In this document: positions 10,072 through 19,330 of the stretch, one piece after another | How positions within the stretch are numbered: position 1 is the stretch's first letter | How the letters are laid out: every line of letters starts with the position of its first letter | DNA from: Hydrogenophilales bacterium | Lineage (GTDB): Bacteria > Pseudomonadota > Gammaproteobacteria > Burkholderiales > Thiobacillaceae | Length of the DNA: 64,000 nucleotides | Reading direction: 5' to 3' | Assembly: GCA_016195805.1 (NCBI GenBank) | Contig: JACPYT010000011.1 | Location: 1 to 64,000 of the forward strand | Notes under the pieces: generated by a model | Told to the model about the DNA's origin: nothing | What the model saw: only the letters and a program-made list of their open reading frames with translations | Databases searched by the model: none | Translations under genes and position numbers: made by a program

Positions 10072-10093
10072 TTGTCTCTCCCGTTCAGCAGAA

Positions 10094-11017
10094 TTACTTG
10101 TTACTCGCTTCCAGACACAGCGCCAGCGCCGCACGCCAATCCTGCAGCCGCAGGCCGAAAGCATGTTCCAGCCTGTCGCAGCTCAGCCGCGAATTGAGCG
10201 GGCGCTTTGCCGGGGTCGGATAGTCGCCGCTGGGGATGGGGCGCAGGTGGGCTGGCGCACAGGTTTCATCGAACTCGTCGAGCGCCTGAATCGCTTCGGC
10301 GAAACCGTGCCACGAGGTCTCGCCGGCATTGGTCATGTGATAGATGCCCCAGGGCTCGGTTTTATTTGCAGCAGACAGCGGCGAGGCGATCTGGCTCAGC
10401 ACTTGCGCCGTGGCCTCGGCCAGATCGCGGCACCAGGTCGGCGCGCCGACCTGATCGGCGACGATCTTCAGTTCCGGTCGCTCACGCATCAGACGGCGCA
10501 TGGTCAGCAGGAAATTGCTGCCGCGCGCGCCGTATACCCAAGAGGTGCGGAAGATGAGATGGCGGCAACCCGTGGCCTGGATGGCGCGCTCGCCCGCCAG
10601 CTTGGTCGCGCCATACACGTTGAGCGGGTCGCAGGCATCGTCTTCGCGCCAGGGCGTGGCCCCGCTACCGTTGAACACATAGTCGGTGGAGTAATGCACC
10701 AGCAGCGCATCCAGCCGGCTCGCCTCCTCGGCAAGGATGCCGGGTGCCACGGCGTTCACCGCGCGCGCCAGCTCAGGTTCGCCCTCCGCCTTGTCCACCG
10801 CGGTGTAGGCGGCCGGGTTGACGATGATGTTCGGCGCGATATCGCGCACCATCCGGCGCACTGCATCGGCATCCGCCAGGTTCATGGCTTTTGAATCCAG
10901 CGCGACCACTTCGCCCAGGCAGTCCAGCGTGCGTCGCAGTTCCCAACCGACCTGCCCGTTTGCGCCGGTGAGCAGGATACGGCGCGCGGTGAGCGGTGAG
11001 CGGTGAGCAGTCGTCAC
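10094..11017 (-). CDS. rmlD: dTDP-4-dehydrorhamnose reductase
   Basis: 307 aa. RmlD performs the last step of dTDP-L-rhamnose synthesis. NAD(P)-binding TGANGQVG is at about 17-24; [10 protein letters not shown] and YGATKLAGE (catalytic Tyr/Lys) follow. The GTG start overlaps the rmlC stop by four bases (GTGA), indicating coupling. The first 13 residues are an unusual extension ahead of the normal [10 protein letters not shown] start, encoded largely by a GCTCACC repeat (see findings). Confidence 0.94.
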   Translation of the reverse strand: MTTAHRSPLTARRILLTGANGQVGWELRRTLDCLGEVVALDSKAMNLADADAVRRMVRDIAPNIIVNPAAYTAVDKAEGEPELARAVNAVAPGILAEEASRLDALLVHYSTDYVFNGSGATPWREDDACDPLNVYGATKLAGERAIQATGCRHLIFRTSWVYGARGSNFLLTMRRLMRERPELKIVADQVGAPTWCRDLAEATAQVLSQIASPLSAANKTEPWGIYHMTNAGETSWHGFAEAIQALDEFDETCAPAHLRPIPSGDYPTPAKRPLNSRLSCDRLEHAFGLRLQDWRAALALCLEASNK

Positions 11018-11556
11018 GCGTAGACCTCCGCGTCCTTGAGCAGGGGCTGCACCTGGTCCTTGGCGGACAGAACGGGCGCGCCGTCGAGCGGCCACTCCAC
11101 CCCGATCTGCGGATCGTCCCAGCGGATGCCGCGGTCCCATTGCGGCGCGTAGTAGGCTGTGGTCTTGTAGAGAAAATCGGCGCTGCCGGACAGCACCAGG
11201 AAGCCGTGGGCGAAACCGGGCGGAATCCACATCATGCGCTGGTTGTCGGCCGACAGTTCATAGCCCACCCACTTGCCGAAGTGCGGCGACGACTTGCGCA
11301 CATCCACCGCCACGTCGAACACTGCCCCGCTCACCACGCGCACCAGCTTGCCCTGCGGTTCGTTGAGCTGGTAATGCAGGCCGCGCAGCACCCCCTTCGC
11401 CGAGCGCGAATGGTTGTCCTGCACGAAATCCAGATCGAGCCCCAGTCCGGCGAAGGTCTGGCGGTTCCAGCTTTCGAGGAAGAAGCCGCGCGCGTCGCCG
11501 AACACCTTGGGCTCGAGAAGGAGGACGCCGGGGAGGGAGGTTTCGATTGCGTTCAT
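11014..11556 (-). CDS. rmlC: dTDP-4-dehydrorhamnose 3,5-epimerase
   Basis: 180 aa, cupin-fold epimerase, starting at MNAIETSLPGVLLLEP. Family hallmarks are the FFLESWN stretch, QDNHSRSAKGVLRGLHYQ with the catalytic His, and IPPGFAHGF. It converts dTDP-4-keto-6-deoxyglucose to the rhamno epimer between RmlB and RmlD. The ORF track extends 14 residues upstream into a GGTGAGC repeat, which is not needed. It overlaps rmlD by 4 nt. Confidence 0.95.
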   Translation of the reverse strand: MNAIETSLPGVLLLEPKVFGDARGFFLESWNRQTFAGLGLDLDFVQDNHSRSAKGVLRGLHYQLNEPQGKLVRVVSGAVFDVAVDVRKSSPHFGKWVGYELSADNQRMMWIPPGFAHGFLVLSGSADFLYKTTAYYAPQWDRGIRWDDPQIGVEWPLDGAPVLSAKDQVQPLLKDAEVYA

Positions 11557-11601
11557 TTTTGGGTGAGCGGTGAGCGATAAGTTGAAACCGCTCACCATTT
11601 T

Positions 11602-12483
11602 TCAAAAGATCCGTTCGTTCAACATGTTCAGCAGGTACTGCCCGTACGCGTTCTTCTTCAGCGGCTCGGCCAGCTTCGCCACCTGCTCGGCCGTGATGTA
11701 GCCCTGGCGATAGGCGATCTCTTCCGGGCAAGCGATCTTCAGTCCCTGCCGCTTTTCGATCGTCTCGATGAACAGTGACGCTTCCAGCATCGATTCGTGC
11801 GTGCCGGTGTCCAGCCAGGCGTGGCCGCGGCCCATGATCGAGACCTTGAGCTCACCAGCCTCGAGATAATGCCGGTTGACGTCGGTGATCTCCAGTTCGC
11901 CGCGCGGCGACGGCTTCAGGTTGCGGGCGATGTCCACCACCTGACTGTCGTAGAAGTAGAGACCGGTGACCGCATAGTGGGACTTGGGTTGCGCCGGCTT
12001 TTCCTCGAGACTGACGGCCTTGCCGGTCGCATCGAACTCCACCACCCCGTAGCGTTCCGGGTCGTGCACCCGGTAGGCAAACACCGTGGCGCCGGTTTCC
12101 TGCTCACTGGCGGCACGCAGGTCCTCGGTCATCTCGTGGCCATAGAAAATGTTGTCGCCCAGCACCAGCGCGCTGGGGCCGTCGCCAACGAAGTCCGCAC
12201 CGATGATGAACGCCTGCGCCAACCCTTCGGGGTTCGGCTGCACCGCGTATTGCAGATTGAGCCCCCACTGGCTGCCGTTGCCCAGCAACTGCTCGAAGCG
12301 CGGCGTGTCCTGCGGCGTCGAGATGATCAGGATGTCACGGATCCCCGCCAGCATCAGCGTGGTGAGCGGATGGTAGATCATCGGTTTGTCGTAGATCGGC
12401 AGCAGCTGCTTGGAAACCGCCAGCGTCGCCGGGTACAGACGGGTGCCGGAGCCGCCGGCCAGGATGATTCCCTTGCGGTTCAT
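11602..12483 (-). CDS. rmlA: Glucose-1-phosphate thymidylyltransferase
   Basis: 293 aa. Nucleotidyltransferase signature [11 protein letters not shown] near the N-terminus, then [26 protein letters not shown] carries the metal-binding Asp. It makes dTDP-glucose from dTTP and glucose-1-phosphate, the committed step to dTDP-rhamnose. The start is [11 protein letters not shown], whose ATG overlaps the rmlB stop (ATGA, 12480-12483). The 12-residue longer ORF is ignored. Confidence 0.96.
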   Translation of the reverse strand: MNRKGIILAGGSGTRLYPATLAVSKQLLPIYDKPMIYHPLTTLMLAGIRDILIISTPQDTPRFEQLLGNGSQWGLNLQYAVQPNPEGLAQAFIIGADFVGDGPSALVLGDNIFYGHEMTEDLRAASEQETGATVFAYRVHDPERYGVVEFDATGKAVSLEEKPAQPKSHYAVTGLYFYDSQVVDIARNLKPSPRGELEITDVNRHYLEAGELKVSIMGRGHAWLDTGTHESMLEASLFIETIEKRQGLKIACPEEIAYRQGYITAEQVAKLAEPLKKNAYGQYLLNMLNERIF

Positions 12484-13547
12484 GGTGCGTCTCTTTCTGT
12501 GTAGTTGGTATCGAGCCATGTGCGATATTCGCCGCTAGCGACATGTTCGACCCATGCCATGTTGTCCAGATACCAGCGCACCGTCTTGCGGATGCCCGTC
12601 TCGAAGGTTTCGGCCGGCTTCCAGCCCAGTTCGCGGTGGATCTTGCTGGCGTCGATCGCGTAGCGGCGGTCGTGGCCGGGGCGGTCCTTCACATAGGTGA
12701 GCAGGCACGCATACGGCCCGGCGGGGTTGGGGCGCATTTCGTCGAGCAGCGCGCACACCGTCTTCACGATCTCGATGTTCGGCATCTCGTTCCAGCCGCC
12801 GACGTTGTAGGTCTCGCCTGCCTGTCCTTTCTCCAGCACCGTGCGGATCGCCGCGCAGTGGTCGGCGACGTACAGCCAGTCGCGCACGTTCATGCCGTCG
12901 CCGTAGATCGGCAGCGGCTGGCCGCGGGTGGCGTTGAGGATCATCAGCGGAATCAGTTTTTCCGGGAACTGGCAGGGGCCGTAGTTGTTCGAGCAGTTGG
13001 TCGTCAGCACCGGCAGGCCGTAGGTGTGGTGATACGCGCGCACCAGATGGTCGGACGACGCCTTGCTGGCCGAATACGGACTGTTGGGCGCGAACGGCGT
13101 GGTCTCGGTGAACGGCGCATCGTCCGGCCCCAGCGAGCCGTAGACCTCGTCGGTCGACACGTGCAGGAAACGGAATGCTGCCTTCTCCGTTTCCGACAGG
13201 CCCACCCAGTAGCCGCGCGCCTCCTCCAGCAGATGGAAGGTACCGACCACATTGGTCTGGATGAAGTCCTCCGGCCCGTGGATCGAACGGTCGACATGCG
13301 ACTCGGCGGCGAAGTTGACGATCGCGCGCGGGCGATGCTGGCTCAGCAGCCTGCCGACCAGCGCACGGTCGCCGATGTCGCCCTGCACGAAGAGTTGGCG
13401 CGGGTCGCCCTTCAGGCTGGCCAGATTCTCCAGGTTGCCTGCATAGGTCAGCTTGTCGAGATTGACTACCGGCTCGTCGTTCAGCCGCAGCCAGTCCAGA
13501 ATGAAATTCGCGCCGATGAAGCCCGCGCCGCCTGTAACCAATATCAC
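12480..13547 (-). CDS. rmlB: dTDP-glucose 4,6-dehydratase
   Basis: 355 aa, extended [13 protein letters not shown] at about 6-15, [12 protein letters not shown] with the Thr-Asp-Glu catalytic set, and [12 protein letters not shown] (Tyr/Lys). It is the first gene of the leftward rmlBACD-galE cluster. The roughly 165-nt gap upstream (13548-13714) should hold the promoter; I see no clear -35/-10 pair there, and no gene. Confidence 0.96.
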   Translation of the reverse strand: MILVTGGAGFIGANFILDWLRLNDEPVVNLDKLTYAGNLENLASLKGDPRQLFVQGDIGDRALVGRLLSQHRPRAIVNFAAESHVDRSIHGPEDFIQTNVVGTFHLLEEARGYWVGLSETEKAAFRFLHVSTDEVYGSLGPDDAPFTETTPFAPNSPYSASKASSDHLVRAYHHTYGLPVLTTNCSNNYGPCQFPEKLIPLMILNATRGQPLPIYGDGMNVRDWLYVADHCAAIRTVLEKGQAGETYNVGGWNEMPNIEIVKTVCALLDEMRPNPAGPYACLLTYVKDRPGHDRRYAIDASKIHRELGWKPAETFETGIRKTVRWYLDNMAWVEHVASGEYRTWLDTNYTERDAP

Positions 13548-13714
13548 AATGACTTTCCCTAATTAACAAATCAACCTGACCAGGGCATTACGCCTAATCC
13601 AGCAACAAATTCTCGATCTTCCAACACCTTTTGTCAGGCGAACCCGACGTATGATGTGCCGTATTGGCAACCATGGGCGTGCCTGACAATCAAGGTGAGT
13701 ATCTTGAAAAACAG

Positions 13715-14842
13715 TCACCCGCCATGCTTGGCGCCATAAACCACCGTCTGATAAACCTCCAGTGTCCGTCGCGCAATATCTTTCCAGTCAAAGCGTCCGG
13801 ACACCCAGGCACGGCGAGATTCGCGTTCCCCCACGGTCAAAGTCTGTGCAGCGAAATCTTTCAGATGCGCAGCCAATGCCGCCACATCACCCAGCGGAAA
13901 ATAGTGTTCAGCCGACAAGCCAACTTCCAGGTTCGCGGGAATGTCGCTGGCCACCACGGGCAGGCCGTAAGACAGTGCCTCCAGCATGGCAATGGGCAAG
14001 CCCTCATGGGATGAGGGCAAGACAAAGATACCCGCATGGGTATAGAGCTCGCGTAGCACCAAACCGGTCTGCAAACCGGTGCACACAACGCCAGGCGTCG
14101 ACGCCGCCGCATCCAGCACTTTCCGCACATAGGCATCGGGATGATCCGAAGCCCCAACAATAGCCAGTTTCCAGCCTGGGAGCGCCGCATGCTGAAACGC
14201 CTCAATCAGATCGAGATGCCGTTTTTCTGGCACAAGGCGGCTCACCAGCAGCACATATTTTCCCGGCTCGAGTCCAAACGCCACGAGAGCGCCCATCGTA
14301 TCCGGCATCTCCGGCAAGACCACCCCGTTCGGAATCAGCGTGGAATCCCGGCCATGCTTACGCTTCACCAAGCTTCGTATCACCTCGGAAATCACGATGC
14401 GATCGTTCGACCACCGCATGCCGAAACGCTCACCCAGCTGCAATGCCAGTTTGGCGAAATATCCCCACTTCTGACGATCGTAATCGGGGCCGTGGTGGGT
14501 GACCACCACACGAAGCCCCAGCAATCTTGCCAGCGGCACCATCAGCGCCGGGCCAATCGCCTGGACATGCAGCACATCCGGCCGCCGCACGAAACCCGCA
14601 TACAGGACGCCCAACCCGGTATGGAGGATTGCTTCCAGACCTTTTGATCTGGGCGCCCAGAGACGGTGGAAGCGAATGCCCTTCCACACGTCGCCAACCG
14701 ATTCAGATTGATAAGGCGCACGGACGATGACGTCCACCTCGCAACCCAACTCCACCAACAGCGGACAGAGGTGCTCGGCGTGGGTTTCCACGCCGCCCTG
14801 CACATCAGGGAATCCGCGCAGGCCTAGGAAAGCGACACGCAT
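13715..14842 (-). CDS. Glycosyltransferase family 4 protein
   Basis: 375 aa, GT-B fold. The N-terminal LRGFPDVQGGVETHAEHL stretch is typical of bacterial GT4 enzymes that add hexoses to polysaccharide repeat units. The donor-binding half contains VSRLVPEKRHLDLIEAF and the E-x7-E region SSHEGLPIAMLEA. Cytoplasmic or membrane-peripheral; the sugar cannot be assigned. It is the most downstream of the leftward glycosyltransferase genes, ahead of rmlB. Confidence 0.9.
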   Translation of the reverse strand: MRVAFLGLRGFPDVQGGVETHAEHLCPLLVELGCEVDVIVRAPYQSESVGDVWKGIRFHRLWAPRSKGLEAILHTGLGVLYAGFVRRPDVLHVQAIGPALMVPLARLLGLRVVVTHHGPDYDRQKWGYFAKLALQLGERFGMRWSNDRIVISEVIRSLVKRKHGRDSTLIPNGVVLPEMPDTMGALVAFGLEPGKYVLLVSRLVPEKRHLDLIEAFQHAALPGWKLAIVGASDHPDAYVRKVLDAAASTPGVVCTGLQTGLVLRELYTHAGIFVLPSSHEGLPIAMLEALSYGLPVVASDIPANLEVGLSAEHYFPLGDVAALAAHLKDFAAQTLTVGERESRRAWVSGRFDWKDIARRTLEVYQTVVYGAKHGG

Positions 14843-14877
14843 GGAAAGACCCGCGAAAAAACGTTACAGACTCCCAA

Positions 14878-16011
14878 TCAGACGTTCTCGAACTGCTTCA
14901 GCGGATAGCGCGCATCCACCGTATCCCTGCCCTTGACCAGCTTGACCTTCTCCTTGTTCTCCAGGTAATTGATGCGCTGAATATGAGGCGTGGGCTTTAC
15001 GTGAGAATAGTCGATGTAATCATCGAAGCAGATCGACTTGCCCAGACTGAGCTTAAGTTTGTTCTTGAGAACCCAGAACATCGGCCCCATTTTCGGCGCC
15101 TGGGGAATGATGTTGGAACGCATGGCGGTGCGGGCCGTGGTCACCATCCAGCAGTTCTGCTCGCACGCGGCCACCTTGCCGATCGAATCCCTGGTCGTGC
15201 CGCTGGCCATGATCTCCTCCCAGGACTGCTTGGCCAGATTCCCCATGGGCAGATCCGAACGCACGTTGCACGCCCAGACATCCGACCAGGGATCGATAAA
15301 CGCAAAGTCCGTCCCCGCCGTGCAGGGGATCAAACGCGGATGGCCCAGAATTTTCTCGATCAGCCCCAGGTTCAGATACGCCCTGAACCAGTTCTTAACC
15401 TTGCCGCTCTTCAGCAATGCGGTAACCAGCCCTTCCACCTGCCGCGCCACGTTAACCCGGTCGTAGAAATAGTTGTCGTTCTTGTAGAACTGCCAGGCAT
15501 TGTGCAGGGTGGACGTTGCAAGCTCGAAGCCCATGGATTTGGCCAGCTCATAGGTCTGCACCAGCTGGTCCACGTTTTCGTCCTGAATCACAAAGGCGAA
15601 TCCCAGATCGGTTCCCCCCGCCTCCTGCAACATCCTCAGCCCGGCAACCTTGGTGGCATAGCCATCCTTCTCGCCCCGAATCCGGTTGCTGGTCAGTTCA
15701 TCGCCTTCCAGGCTGAAGCGCACCTTGATATCGGGATACTTCTTGATGATGGGCACCAGCCTTTCCGGGTGCAGGCCATTGGAACTGATCTCCATGACCC
15801 GCGCCTTGGGGTGCAACAGATCTGCCAGTTCTGCCAGGTCCTTGCGCAGCGTGGGTTCGCCGCCCGAAACATTCAGGTTGTCGAACCCGCCAGGCAGTTT
15901 GGACAACGTCTCCAGGGAGACCTCTTCCTTCGGCTCGGTCGGGTTTTTCCAGATGTAGCACATCTGGCATTTCGAGTTGCACCGAAAGGTTGAAACAACG
16001 GTCAAGTCCAT
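14878..16011 (-). CDS. Radical SAM protein in the polysaccharide locus
   Basis: 377 aa from the ATG at 16011, chosen because GGAGG lies 7 nt upstream; the track's TTG start adds five residues. The 4Fe-4S/SAM motif CNSKCQMC is at about 11-18 and NVSGGEPTLR at about 48-57. Further Cys residues in the C-terminal third (CTAG, WACNV, CEQNC) suggest a SPASM/twitch-like auxiliary cluster region. Such proteins modify peptides, sugars or carbohydrate-linked groups; the substrate is unknown. It is flanked by GT4 genes, so a glycan or carrier modification is plausible. Confidence 0.85.
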   Translation of the reverse strand: MDLTVVSTFRCNSKCQMCYIWKNPTEPKEEVSLETLSKLPGGFDNLNVSGGEPTLRKDLAELADLLHPKARVMEISSNGLHPERLVPIIKKYPDIKVRFSLEGDELTSNRIRGEKDGYATKVAGLRMLQEAGGTDLGFAFVIQDENVDQLVQTYELAKSMGFELATSTLHNAWQFYKNDNYFYDRVNVARQVEGLVTALLKSGKVKNWFRAYLNLGLIEKILGHPRLIPCTAGTDFAFIDPWSDVWACNVRSDLPMGNLAKQSWEEIMASGTTRDSIGKVAACEQNCWMVTTARTAMRSNIIPQAPKMGPMFWVLKNKLKLSLGKSICFDDYIDYSHVKPTPHIQRINYLENKEKVKLVKGRDTVDARYPLKQFENV

Positions 16012-16035
16012 CTCGCGTTCCTCCAAATTGCGGAC

Positions 16036-17241
16036 TCAGTCCGCTTTTAGTATTGACTTGTAGATATCCAACAAGCAGGTATTGTGCCTGTCAAGGGAAA
16101 AGTCTGTTTCCACACGATGCCGCGCGTTATCGCCCAGGCGCCGGCGCAGGTCGCCATCCCCCATCAACTGATCCAGGCGTGTCCGGAGATCGTCGACGTT
16201 GCCCGCCTCGAACAGGAATCCCGTCTCTCCATCCACCACGAGCTCGGGAATTCCGCCCATACGACTGCCCACCACCGGCTTGCCGTAGGCCATCGCCTCC
16301 AGCACCGACATCGGGCAGTTCTCATAGCACTCCGAAGGCACCACCACCGCCGCAGCCCGATCGATGACCTCGCGCAAACGGTCTCCCGTCACGTGGCCGA
16401 CAAAACTAGCATGTTTGTATTTCGATTTGAATTCGGCTTCCAGCGGGCCGGTGCCGGCCACCATCAGATTCCACCCGTTCCGGGACGACGCATGGGCTTC
16501 CAGCAAAGTGCCCACCCCCTTCTCGGCGGACAAGCGGCCAAGATAGAGGACATAACCGTCGTCTGTCCCGGATCCGCGCACCCCTTCGGTATCCATGCCG
16601 TTGTACAACAACCTTATCTTCTCGGCCGGAATCCGGTGGCTGACTGATTCCTGCATGAAACGGCTCGGCGCGATGAAGGCATCCACCTGCTCGTAATTCC
16701 CCAGCCGGCGCTGCACCACTGCCTCGGCATACAACAGGGCACTCTTGCCGAGGGAGCCCTCCGCGCAACGGCGCTTCATGACCTGGGCGAAATCCCCATC
16801 CAGACAGGCCGAACACGGCTTGCCGTGGCTCAGCCGGTTGTAAACCGGGCACACCGGTTTGGAATCGTGCAAGGTCAGCACCACCGGCACCCCCAGGCGC
16901 TTGGCGGCACCGATAATGGACGGCGTAAGCTGGTGATAGATGTTATGGCAATGGACCAGGTCCGGGCGGGTGGCCTTGATCAGTTCGGAGACCCGACGCA
17001 CCGCCTCGGACGAATGAATCATGCTCGCGGCCGACTTCAGCTTCGCCCACTTTCCGCCCCCCCGGTAATCCTGGCGTTCGACAAACCGGTCAGCGTAGTC
17101 GCTCGGGAGATTGCGCTCATCCTGCATGGAAAAATCCACCACCGAATGACCCTGGCGGAGCAGGAAATCGCGCTCCTGGAACATCACCACTTCCGAACCG
17201 CCGTTGCGGAAAAAGAACTTGTTGGCAATGAGGATCTTCAT
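16036..17241 (-). CDS. Glycosyltransferase family 4 protein
   Basis: 401 aa. GT4 architecture: N-terminal MKILIANKFFFRNGGSEVV, an acceptor-side HDSKPVCPVYNRLSHGKPC segment followed by a Cys-containing loop (CSACLDGDFAQVMKRRC), then the donor half with YLGRLSAEKGVGTLLEA and PSECYENCPMSVLEAMAYGKP. The Cys pairs are common in a subfamily of surface-polysaccharide GT4 enzymes. It lies 24 nt upstream of the radical SAM gene and probably belongs to the same transcript. Confidence 0.9.
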   Translation of the reverse strand: MKILIANKFFFRNGGSEVVMFQERDFLLRQGHSVVDFSMQDERNLPSDYADRFVERQDYRGGGKWAKLKSAASMIHSSEAVRRVSELIKATRPDLVHCHNIYHQLTPSIIGAAKRLGVPVVLTLHDSKPVCPVYNRLSHGKPCSACLDGDFAQVMKRRCAEGSLGKSALLYAEAVVQRRLGNYEQVDAFIAPSRFMQESVSHRIPAEKIRLLYNGMDTEGVRGSGTDDGYVLYLGRLSAEKGVGTLLEAHASSRNGWNLMVAGTGPLEAEFKSKYKHASFVGHVTGDRLREVIDRAAAVVVPSECYENCPMSVLEAMAYGKPVVGSRMGGIPELVVDGETGFLFEAGNVDDLRTRLDQLMGDGDLRRRLGDNARHRVETDFSLDRHNTCLLDIYKSILKAD

Positions 17242-17249
17242 GCGCGTGC

Positions 17250-18245
17250 TCAGGCGAGGATGCGGTGCAGGTCGTCGGCGAAGACCCGGAAGACCGCACG
17301 CGGGTCGTGATGGGTCAGATAGAACTCACGTGCAGCGTTGCCACGCGTTGTCAGGAACGGCTCCGTGTGACTGCGCAGCTGTTCCAGAAGGTCCTCTACG
17401 CGATCAAAGAAAGCGAGAAAGTGGCCCGTCCTGTCCGGTGATATCCATTCGGCAATGAAGTTATTGCGGGTCATGTAGATGGGTTTCCCTGCCTGCATCG
17501 CCGCCAGACAGACCAGTTGCCCGGAAACGACGCCGGGATTGGCAAGCGGCAGGATAACGGCCTTGGAGTGTAGCACCATGTCCTCGAACGCCTGCGGGCT
17601 CACATCCGTGCGCACCTCCAGATTCGTCAACGGCGCAATACCCTCGGCCTGGCTGGACAGGCAGGCCACCATGAATCGTGCCTCGGGCATCTGCTCAGCC
17701 AGCGCACGGATCACCGAGTAGTCGCGATTGCTCGCACCGCCGGAGAAGAAATAATCCGCGCCAGACGTGCCGATAAGCGCCTCGATGTGTGGCGAATGGA
17801 ACGGGTGGTCGGCGATCAGGCGGCGCTTCCCCACGGGGGTGGCGGCATAGAGCCGGTCTTCCTGCGACATGAAATAGACGACCGCGCAGTGGCGGGCGTT
17901 GGTCATCGCACGCATGGCGCGGAATTTGATCCCGTCCAGCAGCGGGTTTCCGGCGGGTTTGTAGATCACGTAGTAGAGCAGCAGGGGCCTGGCCCGCCAG
18001 GGCATGAACGTATAGAACAGCAACAGATACAGACCGACGAACTGCTGCCAGACCAGAACGCCATCCACCTGACGCCAGACGGCATGCCAGGCCAGGGCGA
18101 GATAGCCGAGATGGCGGCGCAGGCCGCCCATTCGGAACGGCAGGTTCCGGATCTGCGCGACGACCTCGAAGCGCCCACCGACCTCGCGTGCCAGCGCATC
18201 GGCATCGCCCCCGTCCCCCACCAATAAAACCTTTTTCGCAGGCAT
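17250..18245 (-). CDS. Glycosyltransferase-like protein
   Basis: 331 aa from MPAKKVLLVGDGG; the longer ORF overlaps the next gene. Two half-domains can be seen: an N-terminal part with a hydrophobic stretch (LVWQQFVGLYLLLFYTFM, about 62-79) and a C-terminal part with the GT-B-like FSGGASNRDYSVIRALAEQ and LPLANPGVVSGQLVCLAAMQAGKP. No classical E-x7-E is obvious, so the family is less certain than for its neighbours. Gaps of 8 nt on both sides support one operon. Confidence 0.7.
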   Translation of the reverse strand: MPAKKVLLVGDGGDADALAREVGGRFEVVAQIRNLPFRMGGLRRHLGYLALAWHAVWRQVDGVLVWQQFVGLYLLLFYTFMPWRARPLLLYYVIYKPAGNPLLDGIKFRAMRAMTNARHCAVVYFMSQEDRLYAATPVGKRRLIADHPFHSPHIEALIGTSGADYFFSGGASNRDYSVIRALAEQMPEARFMVACLSSQAEGIAPLTNLEVRTDVSPQAFEDMVLHSKAVILPLANPGVVSGQLVCLAAMQAGKPIYMTRNNFIAEWISPDRTGHFLAFFDRVEDLLEQLRSHTEPFLTTRGNAAREFYLTHHDPRAVFRVFADDLHRILA

Positions 18246-18252
18246 CTCCACC

Positions 18253-19329
18253 TCAGCCGAGATAGCCTTGATAGGCTTTGCCGATGACATGCCAGGAATA
18301 CTTGGCACTCGCCCCGGCGGCGCCTGCGCGCAGCGCAGAATAGCCGGCCCGCATGTCGAGGATCTCGCGCACCAGTCCGTCACCCAGTTCATGCGTCGCC
18401 ACCAGTCGGCCCGGCCAGTCCCGCAGGGTCTCGCGCAGGTCGCCCACATCGCTGGCGATGACCGGTTTGGCGAAGGCCATGGCCAGCTTCATCACCCCGC
18501 TGGTGGTGCCTTCCCGGTATGGCAAGGCGACGACATCGGCCAGGACGAAATAGCGCTGCACCGCTTCGAACGGGATCAGGCGGTCGTGCAGGATCAGGTT
18601 TGGCCGGCCGCGGGCGCGTTCCAGTTCCTGCGCCGCCTCGCCGGCAAGGTCATTCTTGCCGGCCACCACGAACTTGATGCCGGTCTCGCCTGCCAGGCGC
18701 TCGCTGGCCCGAAGGAATTCGAGGATGCCCTTGCGGGTCTCGACATGGCCGAAATACAGCACGACGAAATCGTCCGGGCCCAAGCCGGGGAAATGCGCCA
18801 GCACATCCTTGCGGGAGAGATCGGCAAGCCGGAAGATGTCGTACACCCCGTGCGGGACAACCAGCGGCTCGGTCGGCACCCCCATCTCGCGCAATGCGGC
18901 GGCGGTGGATTCCGAATGCACGATCAGCCGGTCGAAGCGGCGGTAGAACCAGGCATGCAGGCGCCGGCTCCAGGGTTTGGGATAGTGCGGCAACAGGTCA
19001 TGGATCGTCATGGCCGTGCGGATGCCGGCCAGACCGAACAGGGCTGCGATGAAACCTTCCAGCAACGGATATTTGAGCCAGGATTCGAATAGCACCCAAT
19101 CCGGCCGCGTGCGCAGGATGTGCAGCACGAAGCGCACGATATCGAGCGGATAGTGGCGCGTGCGCCGGAACAGGGTATTGACACTGAAGCCCAGCGTCAC
19201 GGCATGGAGGTCAAAGTTGCTTGCCGTGATGAACTCCACCTCGCCGTAACGGGCCAGCTCACGTGCCAGCGAAACGGAGTAATGGGTCAAGCCCGAACCG
19301 CCGGTGAAACAGACCACGGCCGTCTTCAT
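18253..19329 (-). CDS. Glycosyltransferase family 4 protein
   Basis: 358 aa starting at MKTAVVCFTGGSGLTHYSVSL; the 31-residue upstream extension overlaps the beta-helix gene and is not used. The donor-binding half holds YFGHVETRKGILEFLRA and the ALPYREGTTSGVMKLAMAFAKP region typical of GT4. The acceptor half contains a hydrophobic stretch (WLKYPLLEGFIAALFGLAGI) that may bind the membrane. It adds one sugar to the repeat unit; donor and linkage unknown. Confidence 0.87.
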   Translation of the reverse strand: MKTAVVCFTGGSGLTHYSVSLARELARYGEVEFITASNFDLHAVTLGFSVNTLFRRTRHYPLDIVRFVLHILRTRPDWVLFESWLKYPLLEGFIAALFGLAGIRTAMTIHDLLPHYPKPWSRRLHAWFYRRFDRLIVHSESTAAALREMGVPTEPLVVPHGVYDIFRLADLSRKDVLAHFPGLGPDDFVVLYFGHVETRKGILEFLRASERLAGETGIKFVVAGKNDLAGEAAQELERARGRPNLILHDRLIPFEAVQRYFVLADVVALPYREGTTSGVMKLAMAFAKPVIASDVGDLRETLRDWPGRLVATHELGDGLVREILDMRAGYSALRAGAAGASAKYSWHVIGKAYQGYLG

Positions 19330-19330
19330 G

